Below the pieces are notes generated by a model, which worked only from the letters and a program-made list of their open reading frames with translations, was not told the origin of the DNA and made no database searches. DNA of 64,000 bases from Pseudomonas sp. MWU13-2100. Lineage in GTDB: Bacteria > Pseudomonadota > Gammaproteobacteria > Pseudomonadales > Pseudomonadaceae. This document shows positions 1-8,336 of the stretch, piece after piece. Made by a program: the position numbers and the translations under genes. Position 1 is the first letter of the stretch, and each line of letters begins with the position of its first letter. The stretch is taken from positions 20,118-84,117 of the forward strand of contig NZ_JALLIX010000028.1 of the NCBI RefSeq assembly GCF_023242365.1, written 5' to 3'.

Positions 1-910
1 CCGATGCATTGTGCAGCAAACCGGTTGCTGCCTGAATGTCGTTTTCGTCATGGGCCACGTGCTCACTCACTTCGCCCACCATTGCCTCGAGACGCTCGGC
101 CGCATCCCCGACGGCGGCGAGATGCTGCAAGGCCTCGCTTCCCCGGAGCTTGGGCGCCTCGCCAAGGTGCTCGACCGCCAGCTTGGCCGCGGCGACCGCA
201 GCGGCCATCTGGTCCAGGGTCTCGCCCGCCTGCGACGCGTCCATCACCTCGCGCAATTGCTCGACCACGGGCGGGAGCGCCGCGCAGGCGTTGCGCGCCA
301 CGCTGGCGGCGCCCTCATCACCGGTTGCCAACACCTTGGCCACATTGGCGATGACGATCCGTTCGCCATTGCGCAGGATATCCAGGATGCGATGGGCGCT
401 TTCAATATTGCTCACCTGCGCCTGGTGGTCGGCGATGCGGGAGTCAAGCCCCTTCAGCCCATCGGCGATGCCCTGTTCGACAAGGATCGTCGCCTCTCGC
501 ATCCGGCCATAATGGACAGTCATATTCTCCGTTTCGCCATCCATGCTCAGGGTCGCCGCCCGCAAGGTGGCGATCGCCTCGGCAAGTCTCTCCAGACTAC
601 CCTTGAGCGATTCCGCCTCCGCCGCCGGAATCGTGGTGAGGCCGGCGATGGCGGTCGCCACCATGGCTTCGGCCTGGGACAGGCTTTCCTGGTCGCGGGT
701 GGCGATAAAGTTTTCCACCCGCCCGGTGGCCGCGTTGACCGAGGCCAGGATCTCCGCGGAATGGCTGGCGGAATCCACCGCACGCTCCATGCCCCGCAAC
801 CCGTAGAGGTCCACCAGCGAGACGGTCAGCATCAGGAACACCAGTGCGGCGACCGCCAGCCCGATCCTGACGGCAATAGGCCTGTCCCTGGCGGGTTTGA
901 ATGCCAACAT
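1..910 (-). CDS. Membrane sensor protein, N-terminal part (cut by window edge)
   Basis: The reading frame opens with ATG at 910 and runs without a stop to the window edge, giving about 303 residues. Residues about 10-37 form a single membrane segment (RIGLAVAALVFLMLTVSLVDL). The rest seen is a long, alanine-rich, almost wholly helical region typical of the periplasmic sensor domain of TorS-like kinases or of helical-bundle chemoreceptors. The output domain lies outside the window, so kinase and chemoreceptor cannot be told apart. It starts 16 bases after the stop of a periplasmic binding protein gene. That arrangement is known from TorT-TorS and LuxP-LuxQ, where the binding protein presents a ligand to the sensor. 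Confidence 0.75.
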   Translation of the reverse strand, partial: MLAFKPARDRPIAVRIGLAVAALVFLMLTVSLVDLYGLRGMERAVDSASHSAEILASVNAATGRVENFIATRDQESLSQAEAMVATAIAGLTTIPAAEAESLKGSLERLAEAIATLRAATLSMDGETENMTVHYGRMREATILVEQGIADGLKGLDSRIADHQAQVSNIESAHRILDILRNGERIVIANVAKVLATGDEGAASVARNACAALPPVVEQLREVMDASQAGETLDQMAAAVAAAKLAVEHLGEAPKLRGSEALQHLAAVGDAAERLEAMVGEVSEHVAHDENDIQAATGLLHNAS

Positions 911-926
911 GGCGCCTCGCTCCCGA

Positions 927-2021
927 CTACGGCTTCGCGGCCTTCGGCAGAGGCGTCGGCGTAGGGTTGATGGCGGCGTCGATCATCGCCACGACGGAGG
1001 CTTGGCTGTAGGAGGGATTGGCGGCGGCGCCCAGCGGCATGCTGGCAAGCCAGGTATCCAGGTCTTTTGCATCGATGCGTACCAGCGGCACCTCGACGAA
1101 CTTCGGCACCTGCTTGCCCGCCAGAATCTGCTGAGCCACCCAGAAACCCACCTGGGAGACGCTCGGGGAGGCAGAAACCGAGACGGTCTCATAGCCGTTG
1201 GCATCGCGTTCCTGTTTCCACAGGGCGAGTTCGTCCTGACGGTTACCCATCACAATGATCGGCAAGGGGCGTCCCGCCGCCTTGAACGCCATGGCCGCGC
1301 CATAACCATCCCCACCCTGGGTAGCGACGGCATCGATGCCGGGCAACGACGGCAGCGCCAGCGCCACCTCCTTGCGCGCGACGGAAGCCGTCCAGTTCCC
1401 GTACACGGTCTTGGCGAACTTCAGGCCCGGGTAGTCACCAGCAGCCTTGTGAATACCGTCGCTGATGTTTTGATCGGTAGCATCGCCGGCAATGCCGCGG
1501 ATCTCCAGCAGCGTACCGCTTCCCTTGAGGCGCTTGGCGATATAGTCCATTTCCACGCGGCCCATCGCGGACCAGTCGTAGTCCACCGTATAGGCACAGC
1601 GCTCGGTCACCAGACTGGCCATGACCACCACCACGATGCCAGCATTACAGGCATCCTGGATCACTCCGTTGAGGGCCGTGTCGGACGCGGCCAGGATGAC
1701 GATGGCGTTGACGCCCTGGACGATCAGATCCTGGATATGCGCCGCCTGTTCCGACGCCGAGTTGTTGGCGCTGACCACCGGTGCCTCCTGGATCAAGCCA
1801 TCCTTTTGCGCCTGGGCCGCAACCTCCTGCCAGTTGCGCACCATCACCTTGCGGAAATCGCTGCCCGCGTAAGAGTTGCTGAAGGCGATGCGCTTGCCGG
1901 CGGTGGGGCCATTGGCGATGCCGCCGTCAGCAGCCTGGGCCGTAATGGCGGCAACCATTGCCAGCGCGATCAGGCTGCCGACGAAGCGGTGCAAGATTTT
2001 GTCGATCGATTTAGCGCACAT
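927..2021 (-). CDS. Periplasmic sugar-binding-type protein, probable partner of the adjacent sensor
   Basis: The protein has 364 residues from the chosen ATG at 2021, which directly precedes a Sec signal peptide (hydrophobic core FVGSLIALAMVAAITAQA). Longer upstream starts would put 30 non-signal residues in front. The body has the periplasmic-binding-protein type I fold of RbsB, LuxP and TorT: the frame shows KRIAFSNSYAG, then an AAHIQDLIVQGVNAIVI segment and VSVSASPSVSQVGF near the C-terminus. No permease or ATPase gene is adjacent. The next gene is a membrane sensor, so a role in signal input fits better than transport. The ligand cannot be read from sequence. Confidence 0.8.
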   Translation of the reverse strand: MCAKSIDKILHRFVGSLIALAMVAAITAQAADGGIANGPTAGKRIAFSNSYAGSDFRKVMVRNWQEVAAQAQKDGLIQEAPVVSANNSASEQAAHIQDLIVQGVNAIVILAASDTALNGVIQDACNAGIVVVVMASLVTERCAYTVDYDWSAMGRVEMDYIAKRLKGSGTLLEIRGIAGDATDQNISDGIHKAAGDYPGLKFAKTVYGNWTASVARKEVALALPSLPGIDAVATQGGDGYGAAMAFKAAGRPLPIIVMGNRQDELALWKQERDANGYETVSVSASPSVSQVGFWVAQQILAGKQVPKFVEVPLVRIDAKDLDTWLASMPLGAAANPSYSQASVVAMIDAAINPTPTPLPKAAKP

Positions 2022-2152
2022 GCTGGCCGGATCCCGGGAGGAGCGATCAATAAAGGCAATGGGGTATAGAAACGCCCAATACATACGGACTCCTTCCTGG
2101 ATGGCCGACAATTGGAAAAAGTGCGGTGTTTACATTAGCGCTGAGCATAGTC

Positions 2153-2499
2153 TCAACGCTTCCGCCGCGTTGGAAAAATGCGCGACCAGTTGTGCCCAAG
2201 GGCCTTGGCGGCATACCAGCGGCAGGCTTCGATATCGTGACCGATCTGCCAATAGGGCAGAACCAGCTCACGCTTCACCACCAGCGTTGCGCGCTGCTGC
2301 GCAGCGTGGATGCGTCTTTGAGATCGGCCAGCCACTCGCCACTATCGAATGCTTCAATCGCCAAGACATAGGTTTCTGGCACTCTTTCGAAGTCTGCAGG
2401 CTTAATGATTTCTGTGGTCGTATTGACTGCGACCACAAGACCATTGAACGTCTGCTCCATCGGCTCGGAAAGATGCCAAGATGCTCGCTCACGTGCCAA
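2153..2499 (-). pseudogene. Frameshifted relic of a DUF1016 (YhcG-type) nuclease N-terminus
   Basis: One frame from 2499 reads MEQTFNGLVVAVNTTTEI and goes on to FDSGEWLADLKD, then stops at 2275. A second frame continues the same family pattern with IHAAQQRATLVVKREL and LVLPYWQIGHDI, and stops at 2153. Joined with one frameshift near 2320 they match the start of DUF1016/YhcG proteins, whose hallmark is a segment like NRELVLLYWQIGRDI. The expected GWGAK motif is degraded to RWYAAKA and the nuclease domain is absent. This is a decayed remnant between the binding protein and the cyclase gene. The assignment rests on recalled family motifs. Confidence 0.55.
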
Positions 2500-2589
2500 A
2501 TCCCGCTTTCCAACTCGCGGTGTGCCCTGGCACCCACCGCCGCCGTCCCGGGCGATCCCCGGTCACCGGCTGAACTGGATTGCCTGAAC

Positions 2590-3741
2590 ATGACACTGCT
2601 GCACATCCCCACCCTGCTGCTGGTCTCGGTCTTCATCTTCTGCCTGATGGGGTTGCTGAGCCTGCACGCCTGGCTGCGCGAAACCCGTGAACGTTGCCTC
2701 GCCTACCTGGGCAGCATGATGTTGCTGGCGTCCCTCGGCATCCTGCTGGTGAGCTTGCGTGGCCTGGGCGTCGACTTTGTGCCGCTGGTGGTCGGCAACG
2801 TGGTGCTGTTGCTCAGCGCCGCCATGAACTGGACCGCCATGCGCGTGTTCGCCGGACGCCCGCCTTCAGTGCCGGGCATGCTCGCGGGCGCGGCGACCTG
2901 GCTGGCGCTGTGCCTGCTGCCAAGCTTCTTCGAATCGCTGCCATTGCGGGTCGCCGCCTACTCGGCGCTGGCAGCCGGCTATGGCGGGCTGACCCTGCTG
3001 GAGTTCTGGCGGAGCCGGCACAGCCTCGAAGCGTCCTATCTGCCCGCGCTGACCCTGACAGCGCTGAATACCCTGTTCTACTGCGTGCGGATCTTTACCG
3101 ATACCGGCATCGGCCTGGAGCAGGCCAACGCGGGCAGCGGCAAAGGTGTGCCGTTCTTCTCCTTCATGTTGTTCGAATCCATGCTCTACATAGTCGGGAT
3201 CGGCTACGTGACCCTGGCCATGGTCAAGGAGCGCGCCGAACGCCAGCTCAAGGCGGCGGCCTATAGCGACCCCCTGACCGGCATCGGCAACCGGCGGTCG
3301 TTCATGCTCAAGAGTGAAAAACTGCTGGCCGACTGCAAACGGCGCAAGACGGCGGCGGCGTTGCTGCTCTGCGACCTGGATCACTTCAAGCGCCTGAACG
3401 ATACCTTCGGCCATGCGGTGGGCGACCAGGCGCTGATCGCCTTCGGCCGGGTAACGACACAGACCCTGCGCCCGGGGGATGTGTTCGGGCGCATTGGCGG
3501 CGAAGAGTTTGCCTGTGTGCTGGGCGACAGCGACGAGGCCAGCGCATTGGCAGTAGCGGAGCGGATTCGCGCCGCGTTTGCCGCACTGACGCTGCTGGAG
3601 CCCGGGTTTCTCAGTGTGAGTATCGGACTGGTGAGCACCGGGGAATCGGGGTACGAGCTTTCGCGGTTGCTGTCGGTGGCGGATACAGCGCTTTATGAGG
3701 CCAAGGGAAAAGGCCGCAATCGGGTGGAGGTGGCTTGCTAG
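2590..3741 (+). CDS. Membrane-bound diguanylate cyclase (GGDEF)
   Basis: The protein has 383 residues. The ATG at 2590 is chosen because it directly precedes the first membrane helix (LHIPTLLLVSVFIFCLMGLL); the same frame is open further upstream but reads through the DUF1016 relic. About six hydrophobic segments fill residues 1-215. The C-terminal GGDEF domain has DPLTGIGNRR at its start, a GGEEF active site near residue 303, and an RxxD inhibitory site (RPGD) five residues before it. An active, product-inhibited cyclase making cyclic di-GMP is therefore expected. The sensor part is not a recognised 7TM family. It ends convergently with the amide gene cluster. Confidence 0.88.
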   Translation: MTLLHIPTLLLVSVFIFCLMGLLSLHAWLRETRERCLAYLGSMMLLASLGILLVSLRGLGVDFVPLVVGNVVLLLSAAMNWTAMRVFAGRPPSVPGMLAGAATWLALCLLPSFFESLPLRVAAYSALAAGYGGLTLLEFWRSRHSLEASYLPALTLTALNTLFYCVRIFTDTGIGLEQANAGSGKGVPFFSFMLFESMLYIVGIGYVTLAMVKERAERQLKAAAYSDPLTGIGNRRSFMLKSEKLLADCKRRKTAAALLLCDLDHFKRLNDTFGHAVGDQALIAFGRVTTQTLRPGDVFGRIGGEEFACVLGDSDEASALAVAERIRAAFAALTLLEPGFLSVSIGLVSTGESGYELSRLLSVADTALYEAKGKGRNRVEVAC

Positions 3742-3755
3742 CCGGACGTGCGTCC

Positions 3756-3893
3756 CTACGGAGATACCCGCAGCCACCGATCCCGCAGCGTAACCATCAT
3801 CTGCCCACCCCCAGTGCCGGCCAGCAGGCAATCGGCAATCGCCGATTCCAGTTCGGGCTGTTCCAACGCGCAGACCTGCTGGATCGATGACAT
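3756..3893 (-). CDS. Possible 45-residue protein coupled to the amidase gene
   Basis: An ATG at 3893 lies three bases after the amidase stop (TGA at 3899-3897) and opens a 45-residue frame that begins MSSIQQVCALEQPELESAI and ends LRDRWLRVSP. The spacing would allow translational coupling. No family is recognised and no strong separate ribosome binding site is visible. It may be a genuine small gene or a chance frame. Confidence 0.3.
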   Translation of the reverse strand: MSSIQQVCALEQPELESAIADCLLAGTGGGQMMVTLRDRWLRVSP

Positions 3894-3896
3894 GCT

Positions 3897-4940
3897 TCAG
3901 CCCGCGGTCTTTTCTTTACCACCATGGGGCAATTGCCCCACCGGGCAATCCGCCACGCCCACCGCGCGCCGGGTGATGTTCTCCACATTTTCCCGGGCCT
4001 TCTGCGCATCCAGGACCCAGGTGCGGTAGAACTCGAACGGACAGTCGGCGATGCCCTTGTCGCCATCGCCGGAGTCGTAGATCCCGCTGTAGCCACGGTG
4101 CAGCAGCTTGAACAGATGGTTCTGCGACTGATCGTTGGCCCGCGCATCGCGGATCTGCGAGATCGATAGTTGCGCGTACTGGATGCCCATTTCCTCCTCG
4201 CCACATTCGCCCAGGGTCCGGCCATCGAAACCGATGATCGCCGAATGCCCGAAGTATGAATACACCCCGTCGAAACCGGCAGCATTGGCCACCGCAACGT
4301 AGCAGTTATTGGCCCAGGCCATGCTCTTGGACATCTGCACCTGCTGCTCTTTGGCCGGGTACATATAGCCCTGGCAGCGGACGATCAGTTCCGCGCCCTT
4401 CATCGCACAGTCGCGCCAGATCTCCGGGTAGTTGCCGTCATCGCAGATGATCAGGCTGATCTTCATGCCCTTGGGGCCGTCGCAGACATAGGTGCGATCG
4501 CCTGGGTACCAACCCTCGATGGGACACCAGGGAATGCACTTGCGATAGCGCTGGACGATCTGCCCCTGATTGTCGATCAGCACCAGGGTGTTGTAGGGCG
4601 CCTTGTGCGGATGCTCCTCGTGGCGCTCGCCGGTCAGGGAAAACACGCCCCAGGTATTGGCCTCGCGGCAGGCCGCGGAAAAGATCGCGGTTTCTTCGCC
4701 GGGAATCGTCGCGGCGGTGGCCATCATCTCGTCATGGTCATAGAGGATGCCCATGGTGCTGTACTCGGGGAACACCACCAGGTCCATGCCCGGCAGCCCC
4801 TGTTTCATGCCCTTGATCACCTCGGCGATCTTGCGGGCATTGTCGATGACCTCGGCCTTGCTGTGCAGGCGCGGCATCTTGTAGTTCACGACAGCAACAC
4901 CGACGGTATCCGGGCTGCTGGAAATATCGCCATGGCGCAT
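3897..4940 (-). CDS. amiE: Aliphatic amidase
   Basis: This is a 347-residue nitrilase-superfamily amidase that hydrolyses short aliphatic amides (acetamide, propionamide) to acid and ammonia in the cytoplasm. The catalytic triad is at the positions known for AmiE: Glu59 (VVFPEYST), Lys134 (RYRKC) and Cys166 (LIICDDGNYPE). The ATG at 4940 gives the standard AmiE N-terminus MRHGDISSSPDTVG; a longer frame upstream overlaps fmdB and is unlike the family. A GAGG ribosome binding site lies about 8 bases upstream. It is last or nearly last in the fmdA-fmdB-amiE run and so probably belongs to the same amide-nitrogen regulon. Confidence 0.96.
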   Translation of the reverse strand: MRHGDISSSPDTVGVAVVNYKMPRLHSKAEVIDNARKIAEVIKGMKQGLPGMDLVVFPEYSTMGILYDHDEMMATAATIPGEETAIFSAACREANTWGVFSLTGERHEEHPHKAPYNTLVLIDNQGQIVQRYRKCIPWCPIEGWYPGDRTYVCDGPKGMKISLIICDDGNYPEIWRDCAMKGAELIVRCQGYMYPAKEQQVQMSKSMAWANNCYVAVANAAGFDGVYSYFGHSAIIGFDGRTLGECGEEEMGIQYAQLSISQIRDARANDQSQNHLFKLLHRGYSGIYDSGDGDKGIADCPFEFYRTWVLDAQKARENVENITRRAVGVADCPVGQLPHGGKEKTAG

Positions 4941-4954
4941 GGGGAAAACCTCGG

Positions 4955-5299
4955 TCAGTGACTGATCATCCAGGGCCGTGGCCCGGTCTTGCTCTTGAGT
5001 CCCAGTGGATTGGCCTTGCTCGGCACCACCGGCTTGCTCGGCGCGCAGCAACCGCAGCCCTTGGGATGGCGGCGCTGCTGGTACTCGGCGACGGTCTGCG
5101 GCGCGTGGGCGCTGCGCTCGTTGGTGGCGATGGCCTGGCGCTGGCTGCCCGACAGGCAGTTCAAGGCCGGTGCCGACAGCTGCAAGCCACCACCCGTGCC
5201 GCCGCAATAGGGACACTGGCAGGGATCATGGCGCTGGTTCATCGGCCGCAGCATGCTGAAGGTGCCGCAGGCCTGGCATTGGTATTCGTAAGTTGGCAT
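4955..5299 (-). CDS. fmdB: FmdB-family zinc-ribbon protein
   Basis: The 114-residue protein opens with the FmdB signature MPTYEYQCQACG and a second CxxC (CPYCGG), which together form a small zinc ribbon. FmdB is the presumed regulatory protein of the formamidase operon of Methylophilus. Its exact action is not established. The C-terminal half is basic and low in complexity, with a CGCC stretch. A GGAGG ribosome binding site precedes the ATG. It sits 30 bases downstream of fmdA and 14 bases upstream of amiE, consistent with one transcript. Confidence 0.9.
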   Translation of the reverse strand: MPTYEYQCQACGTFSMLRPMNQRHDPCQCPYCGGTGGGLQLSAPALNCLSGSQRQAIATNERSAHAPQTVAEYQQRRHPKGCGCCAPSKPVVPSKANPLGLKSKTGPRPWMISH

Positions 5300-5329
5300 G
5301 GTCCGTCCTCCCGGCGTGTTGAGGGCGCC

Positions 5330-6559
5330 TTACAGATCGTGGGCGATGGGCAGGTCGATGCGGCCGTCCAGGTGTTTGATCGGACCGCTGGCGTTGGGGT
5401 TGATATCGAAGTCGAAGATCTCGGTCGGTAGCCACAAGGTCGCACAGGCGTTGGGGATATCCACCACGCCGCTGATATGGCCCTGCACCGGCGCCGAGCC
5501 CAGCAAGGCATACCCCTGGGCCGGGGAGTAGCCGAACTTGGTCAGGTAGTTGATCGCGTTGAGACAGGCCTGGCGGTAGGCGACGTTGACGTCCAGGTAG
5601 TGTTGCTGGCCACTCTCGTCCACCGAGATGCCTTCGAAGATCAGGTAGTTCTTGTAATTCGGGGTGATCGGGCTGGGCTTGAACACCGGGTTCTTGATCC
5701 CGTACTTGGCCATGCCGCCCTTGATCAGCTCGACTTTCATGTGCACCCAGCCGGCCATCTCGATGGCGCCGCAAAAGGTGATCTCGCCGTCGCCCTGGCT
5801 GAAGTGCAGATCGCCCACCGACAGGCCGGCGCCATTGACGTAGACCGGGAAGAAAATCTTCGAACCGCGGGACAGATCCTTGATATCGCAGTTACCGCCA
5901 TGCTCGCGCGGCGGCACGGTGCGGGCGCCGGTGGCGGCGGCATCATCACGGGCCTGGCCCTTGAGTTTGCCCATATGCGCGGTGGCCGCCAGTGGCGCGT
6001 TGGCCAGGGGCGGTACGCGGGTCGGGTTGGTGTCGATCAGTTCCTGCTCGCGACGGTTCCAGTCGGCGAGCATCACCGGGTCAGGCAGGCAACCGATCAG
6101 GCCGGGGTGGATCAAGCCGGCGAAGTTGACCCCGGGGATATGCCGCGAGCTGGTGAACATGCCTTTGAAATCCCAGATGGCTTTCTGCGCGCTGGGGAAA
6201 TGCTCGGTGAGAAAGCCGCCGCCGTTCTGCCGCGAGAAGAAACCGTTGAAGCCCCACTGCGAGTCGGCCTTGGCACCGATGTCCAGCAGGTCGACTACCA
6301 GCAGGTCACCGGGTTCGGCGCCGTGTACGCCCACCGGGCCGGAGAGGTAGTGGACGGTGGAGAGGTCGATATCGCGCACGTCGGAAGCGTCATCGTTGTT
6401 CTTGATCGCCCCGGCGGTCCAGTCGTAGGTTTCGAGGATGAAGTCATCCCCCGGCTTGACCCAGCAGGCCATCGGGATATCCGGATGCCAGCGGTTGTGG
6501 ATCTGCTCGTTCTCGGTGGCGGGCTGGTTGAGGTCGACTTTGATCAAGGTATCGGTCAT
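5330..6559 (-). CDS. fmdA: Formamidase
   Basis: The 409-residue protein belongs to the FmdA/AmdA acetamidase-formamidase family, which releases ammonia from formamide. Visible family stretches are WHPDIPMACWVKPGDDF near the N-terminus, GPVGVHGAEPGDLL, and REHGGNCDIKDLSRGS with VNGAGLSVGDLHFSQGDGE in the core. The ATG at 6559 gives the typical MTDTLIKVDLNQPATENEQ start. It is the first gene of the fmdA-fmdB-amiE run and has its own upstream region with an operator-like palindrome at 6630-6645. The urea/amide transporter genes lie just upstream on the same strand. Confidence 0.95.
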   Translation of the reverse strand: MTDTLIKVDLNQPATENEQIHNRWHPDIPMACWVKPGDDFILETYDWTAGAIKNNDDASDVRDIDLSTVHYLSGPVGVHGAEPGDLLVVDLLDIGAKADSQWGFNGFFSRQNGGGFLTEHFPSAQKAIWDFKGMFTSSRHIPGVNFAGLIHPGLIGCLPDPVMLADWNRREQELIDTNPTRVPPLANAPLAATAHMGKLKGQARDDAAATGARTVPPREHGGNCDIKDLSRGSKIFFPVYVNGAGLSVGDLHFSQGDGEITFCGAIEMAGWVHMKVELIKGGMAKYGIKNPVFKPSPITPNYKNYLIFEGISVDESGQQHYLDVNVAYRQACLNAINYLTKFGYSPAQGYALLGSAPVQGHISGVVDIPNACATLWLPTEIFDFDINPNASGPIKHLDGRIDLPIAHDL

Positions 6560-6629
6560 GGCAAAGCTCCTGGACAGTAGGGATGTACAGCGTTGCTGGC
6601 AGTCTCGAATGGCGGCGCGAATCGGCCAA

Positions 6630-6645
6630 TACGTCGGATGACGTA
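6630..6645. promoter_or_regulatory. Operator-like palindrome upstream of fmdA
   Basis: The site reads TACGTCGGATGACGTA. It lies 71-86 bases upstream of the fmdA start. It matches, with one arm mismatch, the perfect palindrome TACGTCA-TT-TGACGTA upstream of the transporter operon at 11952-11967. The natural candidate binder is the LuxR-type regulator at 15504-16190. Confidence 0.6.
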
Positions 6646-6722
6646 GCTCCCTTTTGCAGAAGCCCGGCTTGCCGGTCCCCACAATGTTTGTGTCGAGCCG
6701 AGAGCCGGCATGCGCCTGAAAT

Positions 6723-6868
6723 CTGTGGGAGCGGTGCTTGTCGGATCGCCGCACCGCCGCGAAGCTTTTGGCGGCCTCAAGGGCCTCTTCGCGAGCAAGC
6801 TCTGCTCCCACAGGGACCGGGTTCGGCCTTGACTGAAGGGTATTGCTGCAAGCCGGGCTCCCACAGGA
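6723..6868. repeat. REP/REPIN-type repeat between fmdA and the transporter
   Basis: Outward arms CTGTGGGAGC (6723) and GCTCCCACAG (ending 6813) enclose a GC-rich core. A partial third arm (CGGGCTCCCACAG) follows at 6856-6868. The left half shares a core with the repeat at 47921-47963. These are typical extragenic repeats of fluorescent pseudomonads. Within the roughly 318-base gap between genes this and the palindrome at 6630 are all that is seen. Confidence 0.8.
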
Positions 6869-6877
6869 CGGCGGTGT

Positions 6878-7567
6878 CTATACAGAGAGGTAGCGGCTGA
6901 TGGTCGCTTCGTCGACCTTGTCGCGGGTTTCCTCGATGACGAAACGACCCTTCTCGATCACCAGGAAGCGGTCGGCGATTTCCAGGGTGAAGGACAGCAC
7001 CTGTTCCGAAACCACGATGGTCAAATCCCGCAAATTGCGGATCTCCTTCAGGGTCCGGGCGATGTCCTTGATGATCGACGGCTGGATGCCCTCGGTGGGC
7101 TCGTCCAGCAACAGCACCTTGGGATTGGTCGCCAGCGCCCGGGCAATCGCCAGTTGCTGCTGTTGCCCGCCCGAGAGGTTGCCGCCCTTGCGCGAGCGCA
7201 TGTCGTGGAGCACCGGGAACAACGCATAGAGGTCCTCCGGCACCTGGCCCCGGGCCGAAGCCGGCAAGCCGGTCTGGATATTTTCCAGCACCGTCATGCT
7301 GGGAAAGATCATCCGTCCCTGGGGCACATAGGCGATGCCGTGCTCGACCCGCTCGTGGGTCTCAAGGCTGGAGACCTCGCACCCATCGACACTGACCTGC
7401 CCGCCCCACTGCGGGAGAATGCCCATCAGGCTCTTGAACAGCGTGGTCTTGCCCATGCCGTTGCGCCCCATCACGGCGACGATTTCCTGCTTGGCCACGG
7501 CCAGGTCGAGGTCGTGGAGGATCTGGCTCTGGCCGTAGCCACAGGACAGCTTGTTGACGTTGAACAT
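6878..7567 (-). CDS. urtE: Urea/short-chain amide ABC transporter ATP-binding protein (UrtE type)
   Basis: This 229-residue ATPase has Walker A GRNGMGKTT, signature LSGGQQQQLA and Walker B VLLLDEPTEGIQPS. It is of the short LivF/UrtE type that pairs with a UrtD/LivG ATPase to power a branched-chain-type importer. It is the last of five transporter genes in the order A, B, C, D, E. The adjacent formamidase and amidase genes suggest that the cargo is a short amide or urea rather than an amino acid; this is an inference from context. Confidence 0.92.
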   Translation of the reverse strand: MFNVNKLSCGYGQSQILHDLDLAVAKQEIVAVMGRNGMGKTTLFKSLMGILPQWGGQVSVDGCEVSSLETHERVEHGIAYVPQGRMIFPSMTVLENIQTGLPASARGQVPEDLYALFPVLHDMRSRKGGNLSGGQQQQLAIARALATNPKVLLLDEPTEGIQPSIIKDIARTLKEIRNLRDLTIVVSEQVLSFTLEIADRFLVIEKGRFVIEETRDKVDEATISRYLSV

Positions 7568-7577
7568 GCCTGCTTCC

Positions 7578-8336
7578 TCAGTGGCCCAGATAGACTTCGA
7601 TGACTTTCGGATTGTTCTGCACCGACTCCATGCTGCCCTCGGCCAGCACCTTGCCCTGGTGCAGCACCGTGACCTTGTGGGCGATGCTCTTGACGAACTC
7701 CATGTCGTGCTCGATCACCAGCACCGAACGGCCCTGGCTGATGCGCTTGAGCAACTCGGCGGTCTGCACCCGCTCGTTGACGCTCATCCCGGCGACCGGT
7801 TCGTCGAGCATCAGCAGGTCGGGGTTCTGCATCAGCAGCATGCCGATCTCCAGCCACTGCTTCTGGCCGTGGGAAAGCAGGTCGGCCTGTTGCTCCAGCA
7901 AGTCGCCGAGAAAGATCTCCCGGGCCACCTCCTCCACCCGGGCAATCACCGCCGCGCTGCGCTTGAAGAACAAGGCGCTGAACACCTTGCGCCCGGCCGG
8001 GTAGGACATCTCCAGGTTCTCGAACACCGTGAGGTTTTCGTAGATCGACGGGTTCTGGAATTTGCGCCCGACCCCGGCGCGGACGATGTTGTACTCGTGC
8101 ATCTTGGTCAGCTCTTTCCCGTCGAACTGGATGCTGCCGCTGGTGGCGCGGGTCTTGCCGCAAATCAGGTCGAGCACCGTGGTCTTGCCGGCGCCGTTGG
8201 GACCGATCACCACCCGCACTTCATTGCGGTCGATGTAAAGATTGAGGTTGTCCACCGCCTTGAAACCATCGAAGGACACCGTCAGCCCCTCGATGGCCAG
8301 CACCGGTTTGTTCATCTGAAAACCGATGGCGGTCAT
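7578..8336 (-). CDS. urtD: Urea/short-chain amide ABC transporter ATP-binding protein (UrtD type)
   Basis: The 252-residue ATPase has Walker A GPNGAGKTT, the modified signature LSHGQKQWLE seen in UrtD proteins, and Walker B LLMLDEPVAGMS. The ATG at 8336 overlaps the stop of the preceding permease gene (ATGA), which indicates coupled translation. An internal ATG at 8315 (MNKPVLAIEGL) is an alternative start. It ends 10 bases before urtE. Confidence 0.93.
   Translation of the reverse strand: MTAIGFQMNKPVLAIEGLTVSFDGFKAVDNLNLYIDRNEVRVVIGPNGAGKTTVLDLICGKTRATSGSIQFDGKELTKMHEYNIVRAGVGRKFQNPSIYENLTVFENLEMSYPAGRKVFSALFFKRSAAVIARVEEVAREIFLGDLLEQQADLLSHGQKQWLEIGMLLMQNPDLLMLDEPVAGMSVNERVQTAELLKRISQGRSVLVIEHDMEFVKSIAHKVTVLHQGKVLAEGSMESVQNNPKVIEVYLGH

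Noticed and set aside
11..964. Long plus-strand frame of 317 residues at the left end
   Set aside because: It is the mirror of the sensor gene, which on the minus strand has a proper start, a membrane helix and codon use typical of the genome.
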